Below, in pieces: positions 1-6,549 of a stretch of 26,813 bases of DNA (positions within the stretch are counted from its first letter, which is position 1; every line of letters starts with the position of its first letter). Under the pieces are notes generated by a model. It was not told where the DNA came from and made no database searches. It saw only the letters and a list, made by a program, of their open reading frames with translations. Position numbers and translations under genes: made by a program. This DNA is from a virus. The stretch lies in the IMG/VR virus record IMGVR_UViG_3300037161_000124, positions 1 through 26,813 of that record. One strand, written 5' to 3'.

Positions 1-214
1 TCGGGTCCGGAGTCAGCGGCATAGCCAGCGGGCCGAGGTGATCGGGCGGATTCAGCGGATGGCCCACAGTGTAGATGCCTTGCGGCAGCGGCCCGCGGTC
101 CACCACGTCTTGCATGGCTGGATTATTTAACCCCGCGCCATTTCCGGAATAGCCAGTGCCGAGCACGCCGCCGTCGTCGCTGGTCAGTTGCCCGGTGGTC
201 TGCGAGTACTTCAT
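1..214 (-). CDS. tlde1/DUF2778-like peptidoglycan-active protein, N-terminal part
   Basis: The reading frame begins with ATG at 214-212 and runs off the left edge, so only about 71 residues are visible and the catalytic part is missing. The visible part starts MKYSQTTGQL and continues with a GTGYSGNGAG-LNNP segment, then GPLPQGIYTVG and LTPDP. This order (YSG-GxGxNNPAMQ, then GPxPxGxYxIG) is what I know from the DUF2778/tlde1 family, which includes L,D-transpeptidase-like effectors and phage proteins acting on peptidoglycan. Its ATG overlaps the TGA of the upstream peptidase gene (ATGA), so the two are translationally coupled. I infer a cell-wall or lysis role; the Cys/His active site would lie outside the window. 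Confidence 0.65.
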   Translation of the reverse strand, partial: MKYSQTTGQLTSDDGGVLGTGYSGNGAGLNNPAMQDVVDRGPLPQGIYTVGHPLNPPDHLGPLAMPLTPDP

Positions 215-870
215 AACGTGTTAAACTCCGGGTCGATAACCGCAGTCGGACCCATGATCTGCGTGCACGCCTTGTACAGCTTCATGCGCACCAGGTCTGC
301 CGGCGACGTCGCCGAGAAGTCGCGGTGCAGTGCGACCCCGGAGTTCTCAAAGATCGCCGTGTCGTAGGCGCTGCAAAACATGCGGCGGTACGTCTCGCTC
401 TGGCACACATGCGCGCCGATGAATGGGATGGATCGCCAGAGGTACGCGAAGTAGCCGGGGATGTCGTACTTGACGCTGCCGTTTTCGCACTTCGCAATGA
501 AGGCGTAGAACTTGTTCCAGTCGATCTGGGCGCGCACTTCGTCGGCGAGCGCCAAGTGCCAGGCGCACGAACCGGCCGCGGCGTAGTCCACGGTAAGGAC
601 TTGCTCCAGCGGGTGCGTTTGCGGCCCCGAGATCTTCTTCTTGGTGACCGGATCGGTGAAGATGGTCGACTCCGTGACCCAGATCGCGGGCGACGGCTGT
701 TTCGCCGCTTGCGGCCACGCCAACTGCTTCCTGACCATCGCCACATGCGATAGCTTCGATCCCGTGTAGCCGTCGATGATAAAGCTCAGCGGCGCGCGGC
801 CGGCGAAAGCGATCACGTCGCCTGGCAGCATGTTCGGCGCCGCGGCGCGGTATTGGGTGAGGTCGTTCAC
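211..870 (-). CDS. YiiX/NlpC-P60-like cysteine peptidase
   Basis: 219 residues, starting at GTG (870-868) whose bases overlap the TGA of the preceding gene (GTGA). Near the N-terminus the sequence PGDVIAF is followed by SHVAMV with His42, and near the C-terminus there is FCSAYDTAIF with Cys166. The order His first, Cys late is that of the circularly permuted NlpC/P60 superfamily (YiiX/YebB-like), where a GD-[VI]-I-x-F strand precedes the His and a C-S-x-x-[VY] motif carries the nucleophile. Glu67 in WVTES is a possible third catalytic residue. No signal peptide is visible. Between a signal-peptide protein and a tlde1-like gene, it probably acts on peptidoglycan or a lipid-linked acyl or peptide bond during lysis. 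The substrate is not predictable from sequence. Confidence 0.7.
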   Translation of the reverse strand: MNDLTQYRAAAPNMLPGDVIAFAGRAPLSFIIDGYTGSKLSHVAMVRKQLAWPQAAKQPSPAIWVTESTIFTDPVTKKKISGPQTHPLEQVLTVDYAAAGSCAWHLALADEVRAQIDWNKFYAFIAKCENGSVKYDIPGYFAYLWRSIPFIGAHVCQSETYRRMFCSAYDTAIFENSGVALHRDFSATSPADLVRMKLYKACTQIMGPTAVIDPEFNTL

Positions 871-1100
871 TTGTTTTCCATTTCAGGCCATTCTCCGGAC
901 GTTTCGACATCGCGCCAAAGCTTCGAGAGCAGCTTCGCCTGCTTTACGTCAAATACGTGTTGCCGCAGCTTGCCGTCAAAATCCACCAGGCAGCGGCCGA
1001 AGCGGTTCATGCGATCGGCGAATAGATCGCCCGACTCGACGGCCGGCGCTGGCGCGGCGGCAATCGCCAGTGCGAGCGCGGCGCGGCGCGTCATCGTCAT
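867..1100 (-). CDS. small exported protein, unknown
   Basis: 77 residues with a clear N-terminal export signal: MTMTRRAALALAIAAAPAPA, a positively charged n-region with Arg-Arg, a hydrophobic Ala/Leu core and an APA-type cleavage site near residue 20. The mature part (about 57 residues) is polar and ends EWPEMENK. The ATG is preceded by AAAGG about 11 bases upstream, matching the leader found before other minus-strand genes here. Its stop overlaps the GTG of the YiiX-like gene. By position in the lysis cluster it could be a spanin-like or inhibitor protein, but there is no lipobox and no membrane anchor beyond the signal. I do not recognise the family. Confidence 0.55.
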   Translation of the reverse strand: MTMTRRAALALAIAAAPAPAVESGDLFADRMNRFGRCLVDFDGKLRQHVFDVKQAKLLSKLWRDVETSGEWPEMENK

Positions 1101-1132
1101 GGTTGGAAACCTTTGAAAATCGGGGCTGGCGG

Positions 1133-1186
1133 ACTAGGGGCTAGGGGTTGGCTGATTGCTGATGGCTGAAAGCTGAAAGCTTCTTA
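1133..1186. repeat. heptamer repeat tract with stop-codon end
   Basis: Degenerate 7-base units: two CTAGGGG units, then GTTGGCT, GATTGCT, GATGGCT and two GAAAGCT-type units. The tract ends GCTTCTTA, whose TTA is the minus-strand TAA stop of the gene 1184-1564. The same right end recurs at 2137, 9155 and 17089. Confidence 0.8.
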
Positions 1187-1564
1187 CACGCCGAAGGTCA
1201 TTCTGATCGGGACGTTAAAGCTCTGCACCGCCCCGGACGAAGACGACGGAGACGTTGCGCTGGCGGTGCTGGCGGGCGCCTGCAACGTGCCCGCTTGCTT
1301 CATCTGGGCGAGCACGGCTTCGATAATCGCAGTGATCTCGGCGTCGGTGGGCGGTGCCGTAGGGGCGACTCCCGATGCGGAGAGGGGGTCGAGGAGCGCT
1401 TTGATCCCGCCGAGTACCCATGACAATTTCGACTGGCCCGATAGCGGCTTGCTGAAAATTGTTTCGGCGCGGCCAATCAGGCTGGACACGAGCGGGCCGA
1501 GGGTACCAACCGCGAATTGCACGGCGGTGAGGACTGCGGGGATTGCGACTACGGCGGCTGCCAT
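1184..1564 (-). CDS. small hydrophobic phage protein, holin candidate
   Basis: 126 residues. The first 30 residues (MAAAVVAIPAVLTAVQFAVG and following) form a hydrophobic stretch compatible with one or two short membrane helices. An amphipathic middle (SKLSWVLGGIKALLD) follows, then a low-complexity Ala/Ser/Pro linker and a short C-terminus. Size, one hydrophobic N-terminal segment and location in the lysis cluster fit a holin or a membrane-associated tail protein; no holin family signature is recognised. The stop codon is part of the adjoining heptamer element. It starts directly beside the 3' end of the small zinc-motif gene 1565-1723. Confidence 0.5.
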   Translation of the reverse strand: MAAAVVAIPAVLTAVQFAVGTLGPLVSSLIGRAETIFSKPLSGQSKLSWVLGGIKALLDPLSASGVAPTAPPTDAEITAIIEAVLAQMKQAGTLQAPASTASATSPSSSSGAVQSFNVPIRMTFGV

Positions 1565-1723
1565 TTAATTTGCTCCTTGTTTCGTCTCTCGCATTTTCTT
1601 GTCGGCGCATGGCGTACATGCCGGCCGCGGCGTGCCGATCAAACTCGGGTAAACGGTATCGGCCGGCTTTCCGCAGAACTGGCAGATGCGCGCGCGGTTT
1701 GGTTTGTCGTTGCAACAGCCCAT
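1565..1723 (-). CDS. small zinc-ribbon-like protein
   Basis: 52 residues from the ATG at 1723-1721 (MGCCNDKPNRARICQFCGKP). A longer frame opens at 1789, but this ATG is preferred: it has AAAGGCTTTACTCCC just upstream, the same leader as the gene starting at 7987, and a plus-strand promoter occupies the region further up. CQFCGK and CTPCADKK form two CxxC knuckles about 20 residues apart, as in short zinc ribbons, with an extra CC pair near the N-terminus. Function unknown; a nucleic-acid or protein-binding zinc finger is the simplest guess. Confidence 0.55.
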   Translation of the reverse strand: MGCCNDKPNRARICQFCGKPADTVYPSLIGTPRPACTPCADKKMRETKQGAN

Positions 1724-1743
1724 GGGAGTAAAGCCTTTGGTAC

Positions 1744-1773
1744 TTGTGCGGCCCTGTGGCGGCGTGCTAGATT
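1744..1773 (+). promoter_or_regulatory. sigma70-like promoter for 1792-2106
   Basis: TTGTGC (1744-1749), an 18-base spacer, and TAGATT (1768-1773) preceded by TGC, an extended -10. The predicted start is about 12 bases before the ATG at 1792, with no Shine-Dalgarno visible. Confidence 0.5.
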
Positions 1774-1791
1774 GCGGTAAACCCAACACTG

Positions 1792-2106
1792 ATGAAAGAC
1801 TTCACTGTGACGATAGGCGGCAGCCGAGGAGACGAATGGGAACGCATTTGCGGTACCCGGACATTCCCGGTGAAGTCTCCGATCCCTGTACTGGCGAATC
1901 TGCCGGGCAAATCGGAGGTCCGCGTTTTCCTGGTAGACCTCGATGAGGTTGAGCCAGATATTCTCGCCAGAATCAAGACCGGCCTGGCGCGGAAGTTCGG
2001 ACTGTCGCCTGCCGAGGCCGAGACGGAGATCAAAGAGAAGGGGATACCCATCCTCGATGAAGAGGTCTCGGTAATGATCGACCATCCTCAAAAGTGGTTT
2101 GGCTGA
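1792..2106 (+). CDS. plus-strand accessory protein, unknown
   Basis: 104 residues (MKDFTVTIGGSRGDEWERIC...), soluble, acidic, with alternating beta-like N-terminal strands and a helical RIKTGLARKFGLSPAEAETEIKEKG segment. No family recognised. It is transcribed against the surrounding late genes from its own promoter at 1744-1773. It ends KWFG-stop, where TTT GGC TGA is the left end of the heptamer element 2098-2137, so the repeat supplies the stop. I treat it as a moron-type insertion between the zinc-ribbon gene and the tail gene 2135-2632. Confidence 0.6.
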   Translation: MKDFTVTIGGSRGDEWERICGTRTFPVKSPIPVLANLPGKSEVRVFLVDLDEVEPDILARIKTGLARKFGLSPAEAETEIKEKGIPILDEEVSVMIDHPQKWFG

Positions 2107-2137
2107 AAGCTGAGAGCTGAAAGCTGAAAGCTTCTTA
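2098..2137. repeat. heptamer element supplying stops on both strands
   Basis: TTTGGCTGA left end, GAAAGCT-type heptamers, GCTTCTTA right end. The TGA at 2104-2106 ends the plus-strand gene and the TTA at 2135-2137 is the minus-strand TAA of the tail gene, so one 40-base element terminates two convergent genes. Confidence 0.85.
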
Positions 2138-2632
2138 CCCCTGCGTTTCAAGCACCGCCGTAAACTTCCATAACGACGATCCGCTGGTGATGTCGATCGA
2201 GAACACGTCGTTGTACGCGACCGGCAGCGGCGAGGTGGTCAGATTCGTGAATTGAAACACCGTATCCGCCGGCGTAGCTGCCGCGATGGTGGGGTCCTTG
2301 AGGAAGATGTCGGACGGGTCATTCGCCAGCCCGGAGCCGAGCAGCGGGGCCTGGTTGATGCGGAAGGTCAGCGCCACTGACGGGTCGGAGGCTTGAATCA
2401 CTACCGTTACCACGTCCGCCGTTGCATCGCGCGGTGCCGGCAGCATCGGCCCGACGTTGGTTCCTGTCGCGCCGCTGTTCATGATGAAGCCGACGACTAC
2501 CGTTGGGCCGCCCGCCTGCGCTTGGTTCTGGAAATACAGGTTCCAGGGTTGGGTCATATTGCCCTGCCCGTCGAACATGACCGTGCGGAGGGGTGCCAGC
2601 CTGTAGGCGGGCTGCGAGCGGGGTTTAGCCAT
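2135..2632 (-). CDS. small tail or fibre-associated protein
   Basis: 165 residues. The N-terminal stretch LAPLRTVMFDGQGNMTQPWNLYFQNQ matches a pattern I know from phage tail proteins (PLR-x-x-x-D-x-G-x-MT-x-x-W-x-x-[WY]F), usually the virion-attachment end of fibres or needle-like proteins. The rest looks beta-rich and ends SLWKFTAVLETQG. The ATG sits directly after the TAA of the gp10-like gene (GAATAAATG), so translation is probably coupled, with GGGG upstream as a ribosome site. I infer a minor tail component at the distal end next to the gp10 hub; the exact role is unknown. Confidence 0.6.
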   Translation of the reverse strand: MAKPRSQPAYRLAPLRTVMFDGQGNMTQPWNLYFQNQAQAGGPTVVVGFIMNSGATGTNVGPMLPAPRDATADVVTVVIQASDPSVALTFRINQAPLLGSGLANDPSDIFLKDPTIAAATPADTVFQFTNLTTSPLPVAYNDVFSIDITSGSSLWKFTAVLETQG

Positions 2633-4675
2633 TTATTCCCCGCCCGGTTCGCCATCCATGAAGGCATTCGTGATTGAGATCGGCGCCGTCGCGCTGATGA
2701 TGGTGATTCGCGGTACCAGGTCCCAGGCCCAGCCCAGGCGCCTCCAGCGCAGGCGCGTGGAATAGCCCGATACGTTCGGCGCGTTCACATTCGGGGCCGC
2801 CGGCGCGATCAGCGATTGCGCGTTCATGAACGTGTGCCCGTGATCCTTCGAATAATCGAAGGTGACCGTGACGTCCTGCTCGCCGACGTCCATCTCGAGC
2901 TGAAACAAGCCATAGAAGAAGCGTTGGTTATCGCCCGCCACGTGGGGGCACGCCCGCTGCCGGAAGATCGCGTGACCGTTATCCGAGGGCGTGCTCAGCG
3001 ATTGGATATAGATGTTTCCGGAGGTGTGGTCGCCCACGAAGTGCGCGCCAGAGATTGCGGGCGCAGAGCCGTGCCCGTACAGATCTCCGAAGGCGTGGCA
3101 GCGTTGCAACTGGCGGTGCAGGGTAGTTCCGTCCCAATAGCCGCGCTGGTGCCACTGGGGGATGCCGGTTTGTTGCCATGCCGTGAAGTCGAATACCCAA
3201 GTCGCGTCGCCCTGCGGGAAATGCAAGACCCAGAATTCGTGCCCTTCGTCGATTTCGGTGTAGCCGATCGCGTCTTCAACAGTGGGATACGTTCTCCAGG
3301 CCTCCTCGATCGCGTGGGTTGAGATGCGTTGCGGCATCAATCCCTGGCAATAAACCGCCTGGACATCGCCGCGGCTGCTGGCAAAAGCCATCCAGGCAAT
3401 GCCGTTGATCGACAGCCGGACCGGCGAGAACTGCGCGGCCAGGCCGTAGTGGATGACGCCGCCGGCCTGCAGGCGCTGGAACGGAAAGTTCGCCGCGCCC
3501 GTGTCCTGCCAGATCTCGGTGGATTCCAGGCCGCCGAAGATCCACAGCAGCTCATGGTCGGCAAGGAAAGCCAAAATGTGATCCGGGTAGGCTTCTTTGT
3601 CGGCTTCGTCGATCGGATTAAAACTCGTGAAATCGTCGATGCCGGAGATGTACCATTGGTTCGACTGCGGCGCCGCGATGATCCCATAGGTGTCCAGGTA
3701 AGCCCCGGTGCCCGCCGGGACCTGGCCGCCGGTCTCCTCGGTGCCTGAGCCGCCGCTCGTATTCGGCGGTGCCGCGGCAGCGGGTAAGCCGTTCTGCGTC
3801 AGCAGCACCGTGCCGGACTGCGGGCCCCCGAGACCCCAGCCGCTGATGAGGTAGGTGCCGTGGACCCATCCGGAGCCTCCGGTGATGACCAGCGTGCGAC
3901 CGATATCCGCCTGCGTGAACTGATAACTTTTGCTCCCGACAAACCACCCTGGCGCAAGAGTGTAGAGATCGGTGTAGGCCTGCGCGCCGAGGACTTCGAT
4001 GCCCGTGCCTCCAATCGAATCCGCCGTTCCCCATGCGGCCGCCGCGAAGGCTACGCCGGTTACTGCGGCGCCGTTCAGCGTGCTGGACCCGGTGCTGGTG
4101 ATGACCTGGCTCTGAATCGTGAATCCGATACCCGATTGGATTTCCATCGTGGCGCCCACGTCGGTGGGACCGAAGCCGGTACCGTTGATGAGTCCGTTGC
4201 CTGTGTCGTCGATCTGCAGGCCGACCATGGGAATCGAGAAATTTATCGGCACCGCGCCCGTGCCGCTGTCCACCCAGACGAAGCCGCCGTTGATAACCAT
4301 CAACTGGGAGCCGCTGGCGTTGGGGAAGATCAAAGCCGGCTGATATTCGGGATTGGCGAGGGTGGCAAACGGCGTGTAAAGGGCGTTGCCGACCGGGCCA
4401 TGGTCCGAGCAACTGCCGTCCGCGAAGACTTCGTAGAGATGGGAGGGCGTGGTTCCAGCCACGGCGAACAGGCGGTCCTGTCCGGACCACAGCGCCAGCA
4501 CGTTCGATTGTGGCAGAGTGCCGAGAAGGGTGAGGCCAGGCGTGCCCTTCATTCGCCCAACAGCACGCCCCACCTTGCTTTCTATAACTTCGGGGATCAA
4601 GCCGATGCACACATCCGCTGAGGCGTTCGGCGAATCGAGCAGGTACGACCCGGCTCCGAAGAAAGGTAGGCGCAT
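2633..4675 (-). CDS. P22 gp10-like packaged DNA stabilisation / tail hub protein
   Basis: 680 residues starting MRLPFFGAGSYLLDSPNASA. The N-terminal features (S-x-x-x-D-C-x-G-L-x-P-E, then TPGLTLLGTLP and the repeated RLFAVAGTTPSHLYEV strands) and the later YISGIDDFTSF, LWIFGGLESTEIWQ and GIAWMAFASSRGDVQAVY blade-like repeats are those of the phage stabilisation family of P22 gp10, a beta-propeller protein closing the portal channel. P22 gp10 is about 470 residues; here extra Gly/Thr-rich sequence around residues 170-320 appears inserted. The ATG lies right behind a heptamer element with no Shine-Dalgarno. The stop is coupled to the next tail gene. Neighbouring gp4-like genes support the assignment. 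Confidence 0.85.
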   Translation of the reverse strand: MRLPFFGAGSYLLDSPNASADVCIGLIPEVIESKVGRAVGRMKGTPGLTLLGTLPQSNVLALWSGQDRLFAVAGTTPSHLYEVFADGSCSDHGPVGNALYTPFATLANPEYQPALIFPNASGSQLMVINGGFVWVDSGTGAVPINFSIPMVGLQIDDTGNGLINGTGFGPTDVGATMEIQSGIGFTIQSQVITSTGSSTLNGAAVTGVAFAAAAWGTADSIGGTGIEVLGAQAYTDLYTLAPGWFVGSKSYQFTQADIGRTLVITGGSGWVHGTYLISGWGLGGPQSGTVLLTQNGLPAAAAPPNTSGGSGTEETGGQVPAGTGAYLDTYGIIAAPQSNQWYISGIDDFTSFNPIDEADKEAYPDHILAFLADHELLWIFGGLESTEIWQDTGAANFPFQRLQAGGVIHYGLAAQFSPVRLSINGIAWMAFASSRGDVQAVYCQGLMPQRISTHAIEEAWRTYPTVEDAIGYTEIDEGHEFWVLHFPQGDATWVFDFTAWQQTGIPQWHQRGYWDGTTLHRQLQRCHAFGDLYGHGSAPAISGAHFVGDHTSGNIYIQSLSTPSDNGHAIFRQRACPHVAGDNQRFFYGLFQLEMDVGEQDVTVTFDYSKDHGHTFMNAQSLIAPAAPNVNAPNVSGYSTRLRWRRLGWAWDLVPRITIISATAPISITNAFMDGEPGGE

Positions 4676-4679
4676 GGCG

Positions 4680-4708
4680 TTTGGCTGATGGCTGACGGCT
4701 GAAGGCTA
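4680..4708. repeat. heptamer element between gp4-like and gp10-like genes
   Basis: TTTGGCTGA, then GCTGACG and GCTGAAG units, ending GGCTA, whose CTA is the minus-strand TAG of 4706-5392. It fills almost the whole gap upstream of the gp10-like start. Confidence 0.8.
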
Positions 4709-5392
4709 TCCGGCTTGCACCACTTGCTTCCCCGGACTCTGCGGCATCGGCTGATCGGGCGGCGGATCGCTGCCGAAGATTCTGGAGTTAGCCAGCCCGA
4801 TATCGGACTTCGACTGTTGCGCCGCGGCCATCAAGCTCTGGGTCACCACCTTGCCGTACTGCTCCGCCAGGTCTACGGCCAGATTTAAGGTCAAGCCGCG
4901 GGCATATCCGGGTGCCAGGGTGATTGCAGTCAAATTCAAATCCGGCCATTGGGCCAGCGGGGCGAAGTAGAACAGGTGCAAAGTCCCCGTCGCGGTGGGC
5001 CACCAGAAGATATTGGAGTTGGGTACCGCGTAGTCGCAGAACAGCTTGGTGGCGAACTTCCCCGATCGGGAATTGTCCACGATCTCGGACCACTGCGCCG
5101 GAGACAGGATCTCGACGGGCGACTGCAAGCTGCCGGAATCGCAATAGGCCGCGGTGATCTTCGAGGGCCGGTATCCCAGGCTGAACGGCTGGTTGGCGCC
5201 CGCCAGGTTGATCTGACCTTCGGAGATCTGCATGATGAGCAGCCCGAGAGCCGCCCACTGGTCGACCAGTTTGTTGAGCGAGATCAATCCGTCGCTGAGT
5301 TCGGCGCCGTTGAGTGTTTCGCCGGAGGCTATCGCCTGGATGGCGCGCGCGGCGTCGGTGATTAGGGCTTGGGCAGTATAGGTTTGAGCCAT
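4706..5392 (-). CDS. gp4-like tail accessory factor, paralogue A
   Basis: 228 residues. The pattern is that of P22 gp4-type tail accessory factors: helical N-terminus (YTAQALITDAARAIQAIASG), LNKLVDQW, a beta segment with YRPSKITAAYC, FCDYAVPNSNIFWWPTATGTLHLFY, then LAPGYARGLTLNLAVDLAEQYGK. These blocks line up with the other three paralogues in this window: DYxxP near a WP-x3-GTLxL strand, then PPGY-x3-L-x-x-NLA. Gp4 multimers bind below the portal and connect it to gp10. P22 gp4 is about 166 residues, so these are long versions. GGAGAAATCCCAATG provides the start context. Confidence 0.75.
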   Translation of the reverse strand: MAQTYTAQALITDAARAIQAIASGETLNGAELSDGLISLNKLVDQWAALGLLIMQISEGQINLAGANQPFSLGYRPSKITAAYCDSGSLQSPVEILSPAQWSEIVDNSRSGKFATKLFCDYAVPNSNIFWWPTATGTLHLFYFAPLAQWPDLNLTAITLAPGYARGLTLNLAVDLAEQYGKVVTQSLMAAAQQSKSDIGLANSRIFGSDPPPDQPMPQSPGKQVVQAG

Positions 5393-5515
5393 TGGGATTT
5401 CTCCGTCGTCGCGACGGTGGTTTATACGGTTGCTAAACTGAAGTGAAGGCGAATCGCCGACCCGATCTATCAGCTAGGCGAAGAAAGGAGGGCGCGGAAG
5501 ATAGCCAGAGCCAGT
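5393..5515 (+). promoter_or_regulatory. divergent promoter with inverted repeats
   Basis: TGC-TAAACT (5431-5439) is an extended -10 pointing toward 5598-6549. CCGTCG-TCG-CGACGG (5403-5417) is a perfect inverted repeat over the -35 region, and GGCGA-A-TCGCC (5448-5458) is another near the expected transcription start. Their positions suit operators, but no -35 hexamer is convincing. Confidence 0.45.
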
Positions 5516-5582
5516 CCCGGCGGCGTTCCAATTTACGGAGCTGCGTTGTTCGTGGCCGAGAACGCAGCGGGGCGTCGCCGGG
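5516..5582 (+). ncRNA. two-tier stem-loop in the 5' leader of 5598-6110
   Basis: Outer stem CCCGGCGGCG (5516-5525) pairs with CGTCGCCGGG (5573-5582) over ten pairs with one G-U. Inside it GCTGCGTT (5540-5547) pairs with AACGCAGC (5561-5568). It sits between the promoter and the ATG at 5598. It could be a cis-regulatory leader RNA; it resembles no riboswitch class I know. Confidence 0.4.
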
Positions 5583-5597
5583 GCCTGAAAATGTCTT

Positions 5598-6110
5598 ATG
5601 AGCGAATTGGATGACGCGGAGCGAATAGTAGCGAAGTTGCTGGCGGCGAACATGCGCCACGTCACGGAGCGGATCGAGCGGCAGCTATTCTGTTCTCAGA
5701 CCGAACCCCGAGAGCGTCCACTGCCGCCCAACGTGATCGAGATCTCCGCAGTGTGCGGCGAGATACGGGTGCTGATGGTGGATGAAGTTGCGCCGCACTA
5801 CTTGATCCGGTTGATGCAGATCCCGATGGATTGCGAAGACCCTTCGACATGGACCGCAATCCCGGAAGGCCGGTTCTTTGTCCGTTCAAGTGCGTGGTGG
5901 AACGGCGTCCCTTCATGGGTGTTTCAGCCCCCCGACGGGCACAAGATTACGCTTGGCTTCCACCGTGACGCCGAGCTTTCCAGGCTCCGTATCCGCCTGC
6001 TGGTGGATGGCATCCAGTACGAATTGAACGGAGCCGCGCCGGAAAAGATGCAGCCGGTAAGGGAGTTGCCGGGGCCAGCGGGGCTGCTGGCGGAGGGCGA
6101 ACATGCCTGA
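5598..6110 (+). CDS. plus-strand accessory protein, unknown
   Basis: 170 residues (MSELDDAERIVAKLLAANMRHV...). A short N-terminal helix is followed by a mixed region with several Trp (STWTAIPEGRFF, AWWNGVPSWVF) and a C-terminal beta-like segment (RIRLLVDGIQYELNG). No family recognised. It has a roughly 160-base leader containing a structured element. Its last eight bases overlap the next gene, so the two form a two-gene plus-strand operon inserted between two gp4 paralogues. No signal peptide or membrane segment is seen. Confidence 0.6.
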   Translation: MSELDDAERIVAKLLAANMRHVTERIERQLFCSQTEPRERPLPPNVIEISAVCGEIRVLMVDEVAPHYLIRLMQIPMDCEDPSTWTAIPEGRFFVRSSAWWNGVPSWVFQPPDGHKITLGFHRDAELSRLRIRLLVDGIQYELNGAAPEKMQPVRELPGPAGLLAEGEHA

Positions 6111-6549
6111 CGGGATGATGTCTAACACGTTTCCCAAGCCTTACGAGCTTGCGGCCAAGGCCCTGTTCTATGAGGTAATGGAATGGAGGTACGGCCCAAC
6201 TCGCCGAGCCAGCTACGATGAACTAGCGGAGCAGCACCAGCTAGGCGAGTTGCTCTTGGCCCACTTCAGCCGCTTCGAGACGGGATTGCAGCAGATGATC
6301 GACAAGCTGATGGAACTGAACACTGAGGCCATGTCTCTCAGGCCGCCGCAACTGCTGGTGGTGGGTGAGGGTCAAGCGTGGCAGATAGCCAAACGTCTCG
6401 GCATTCCCTACTCCGAGCCAGCCACCAGCCACCAATCACCAGCCACCGGATCTACGGCGTCGCCGGCTTTCCCTGTTCCAGATCGATCTCCTGCAAAGGC
6501 TGCTGTAGAGGCACCGGACGCAGCGGCGCCGCTGGCGCACCAATCGTAA
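6103..6549 (+). CDS. accessory protein with repeat-derived C-terminus
   Basis: 148 residues. Residues 1-100 (EWRYGPTRRASYDELAEQH, FSRFETGLQQMIDKLMEL) look like an ordinary helical protein. From about residue 105 the frame runs through a heptamer tract (SEPATSHQSPATGS) and then about 98 bases antisense to the 3' end of the gp4 paralogue 6452-7207 before stopping. The tail is therefore probably an artefact of repeat insertion that removed the original stop. Family unknown. It is coupled to the upstream gene by an 8-base overlap. Confidence 0.55.
   Translation: MPDGMMSNTFPKPYELAAKALFYEVMEWRYGPTRRASYDELAEQHQLGELLLAHFSRFETGLQQMIDKLMELNTEAMSLRPPQLLVVGEGQAWQIAKRLGIPYSEPATSHQSPATGSTASPAFPVPDRSPAKAAVEAPDAAAPLAHQS
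6418..6450. repeat. GGTGGCT-type heptamer tract
   Basis: Read on the minus strand it is GGTGGCT-type units directly after the TAG stop of the gene 6452-7207. On the plus strand it is coding, giving ATSHQSPAT in the gene 6103-6549. Confidence 0.75.

Noticed and set aside
325-753. Long plus-strand ORF over the YiiX-like gene
   Set aside because: GC-rich shadow frame with an Arg-heavy composition and no recognisable motif; the opposite strand has a catalytic pattern.
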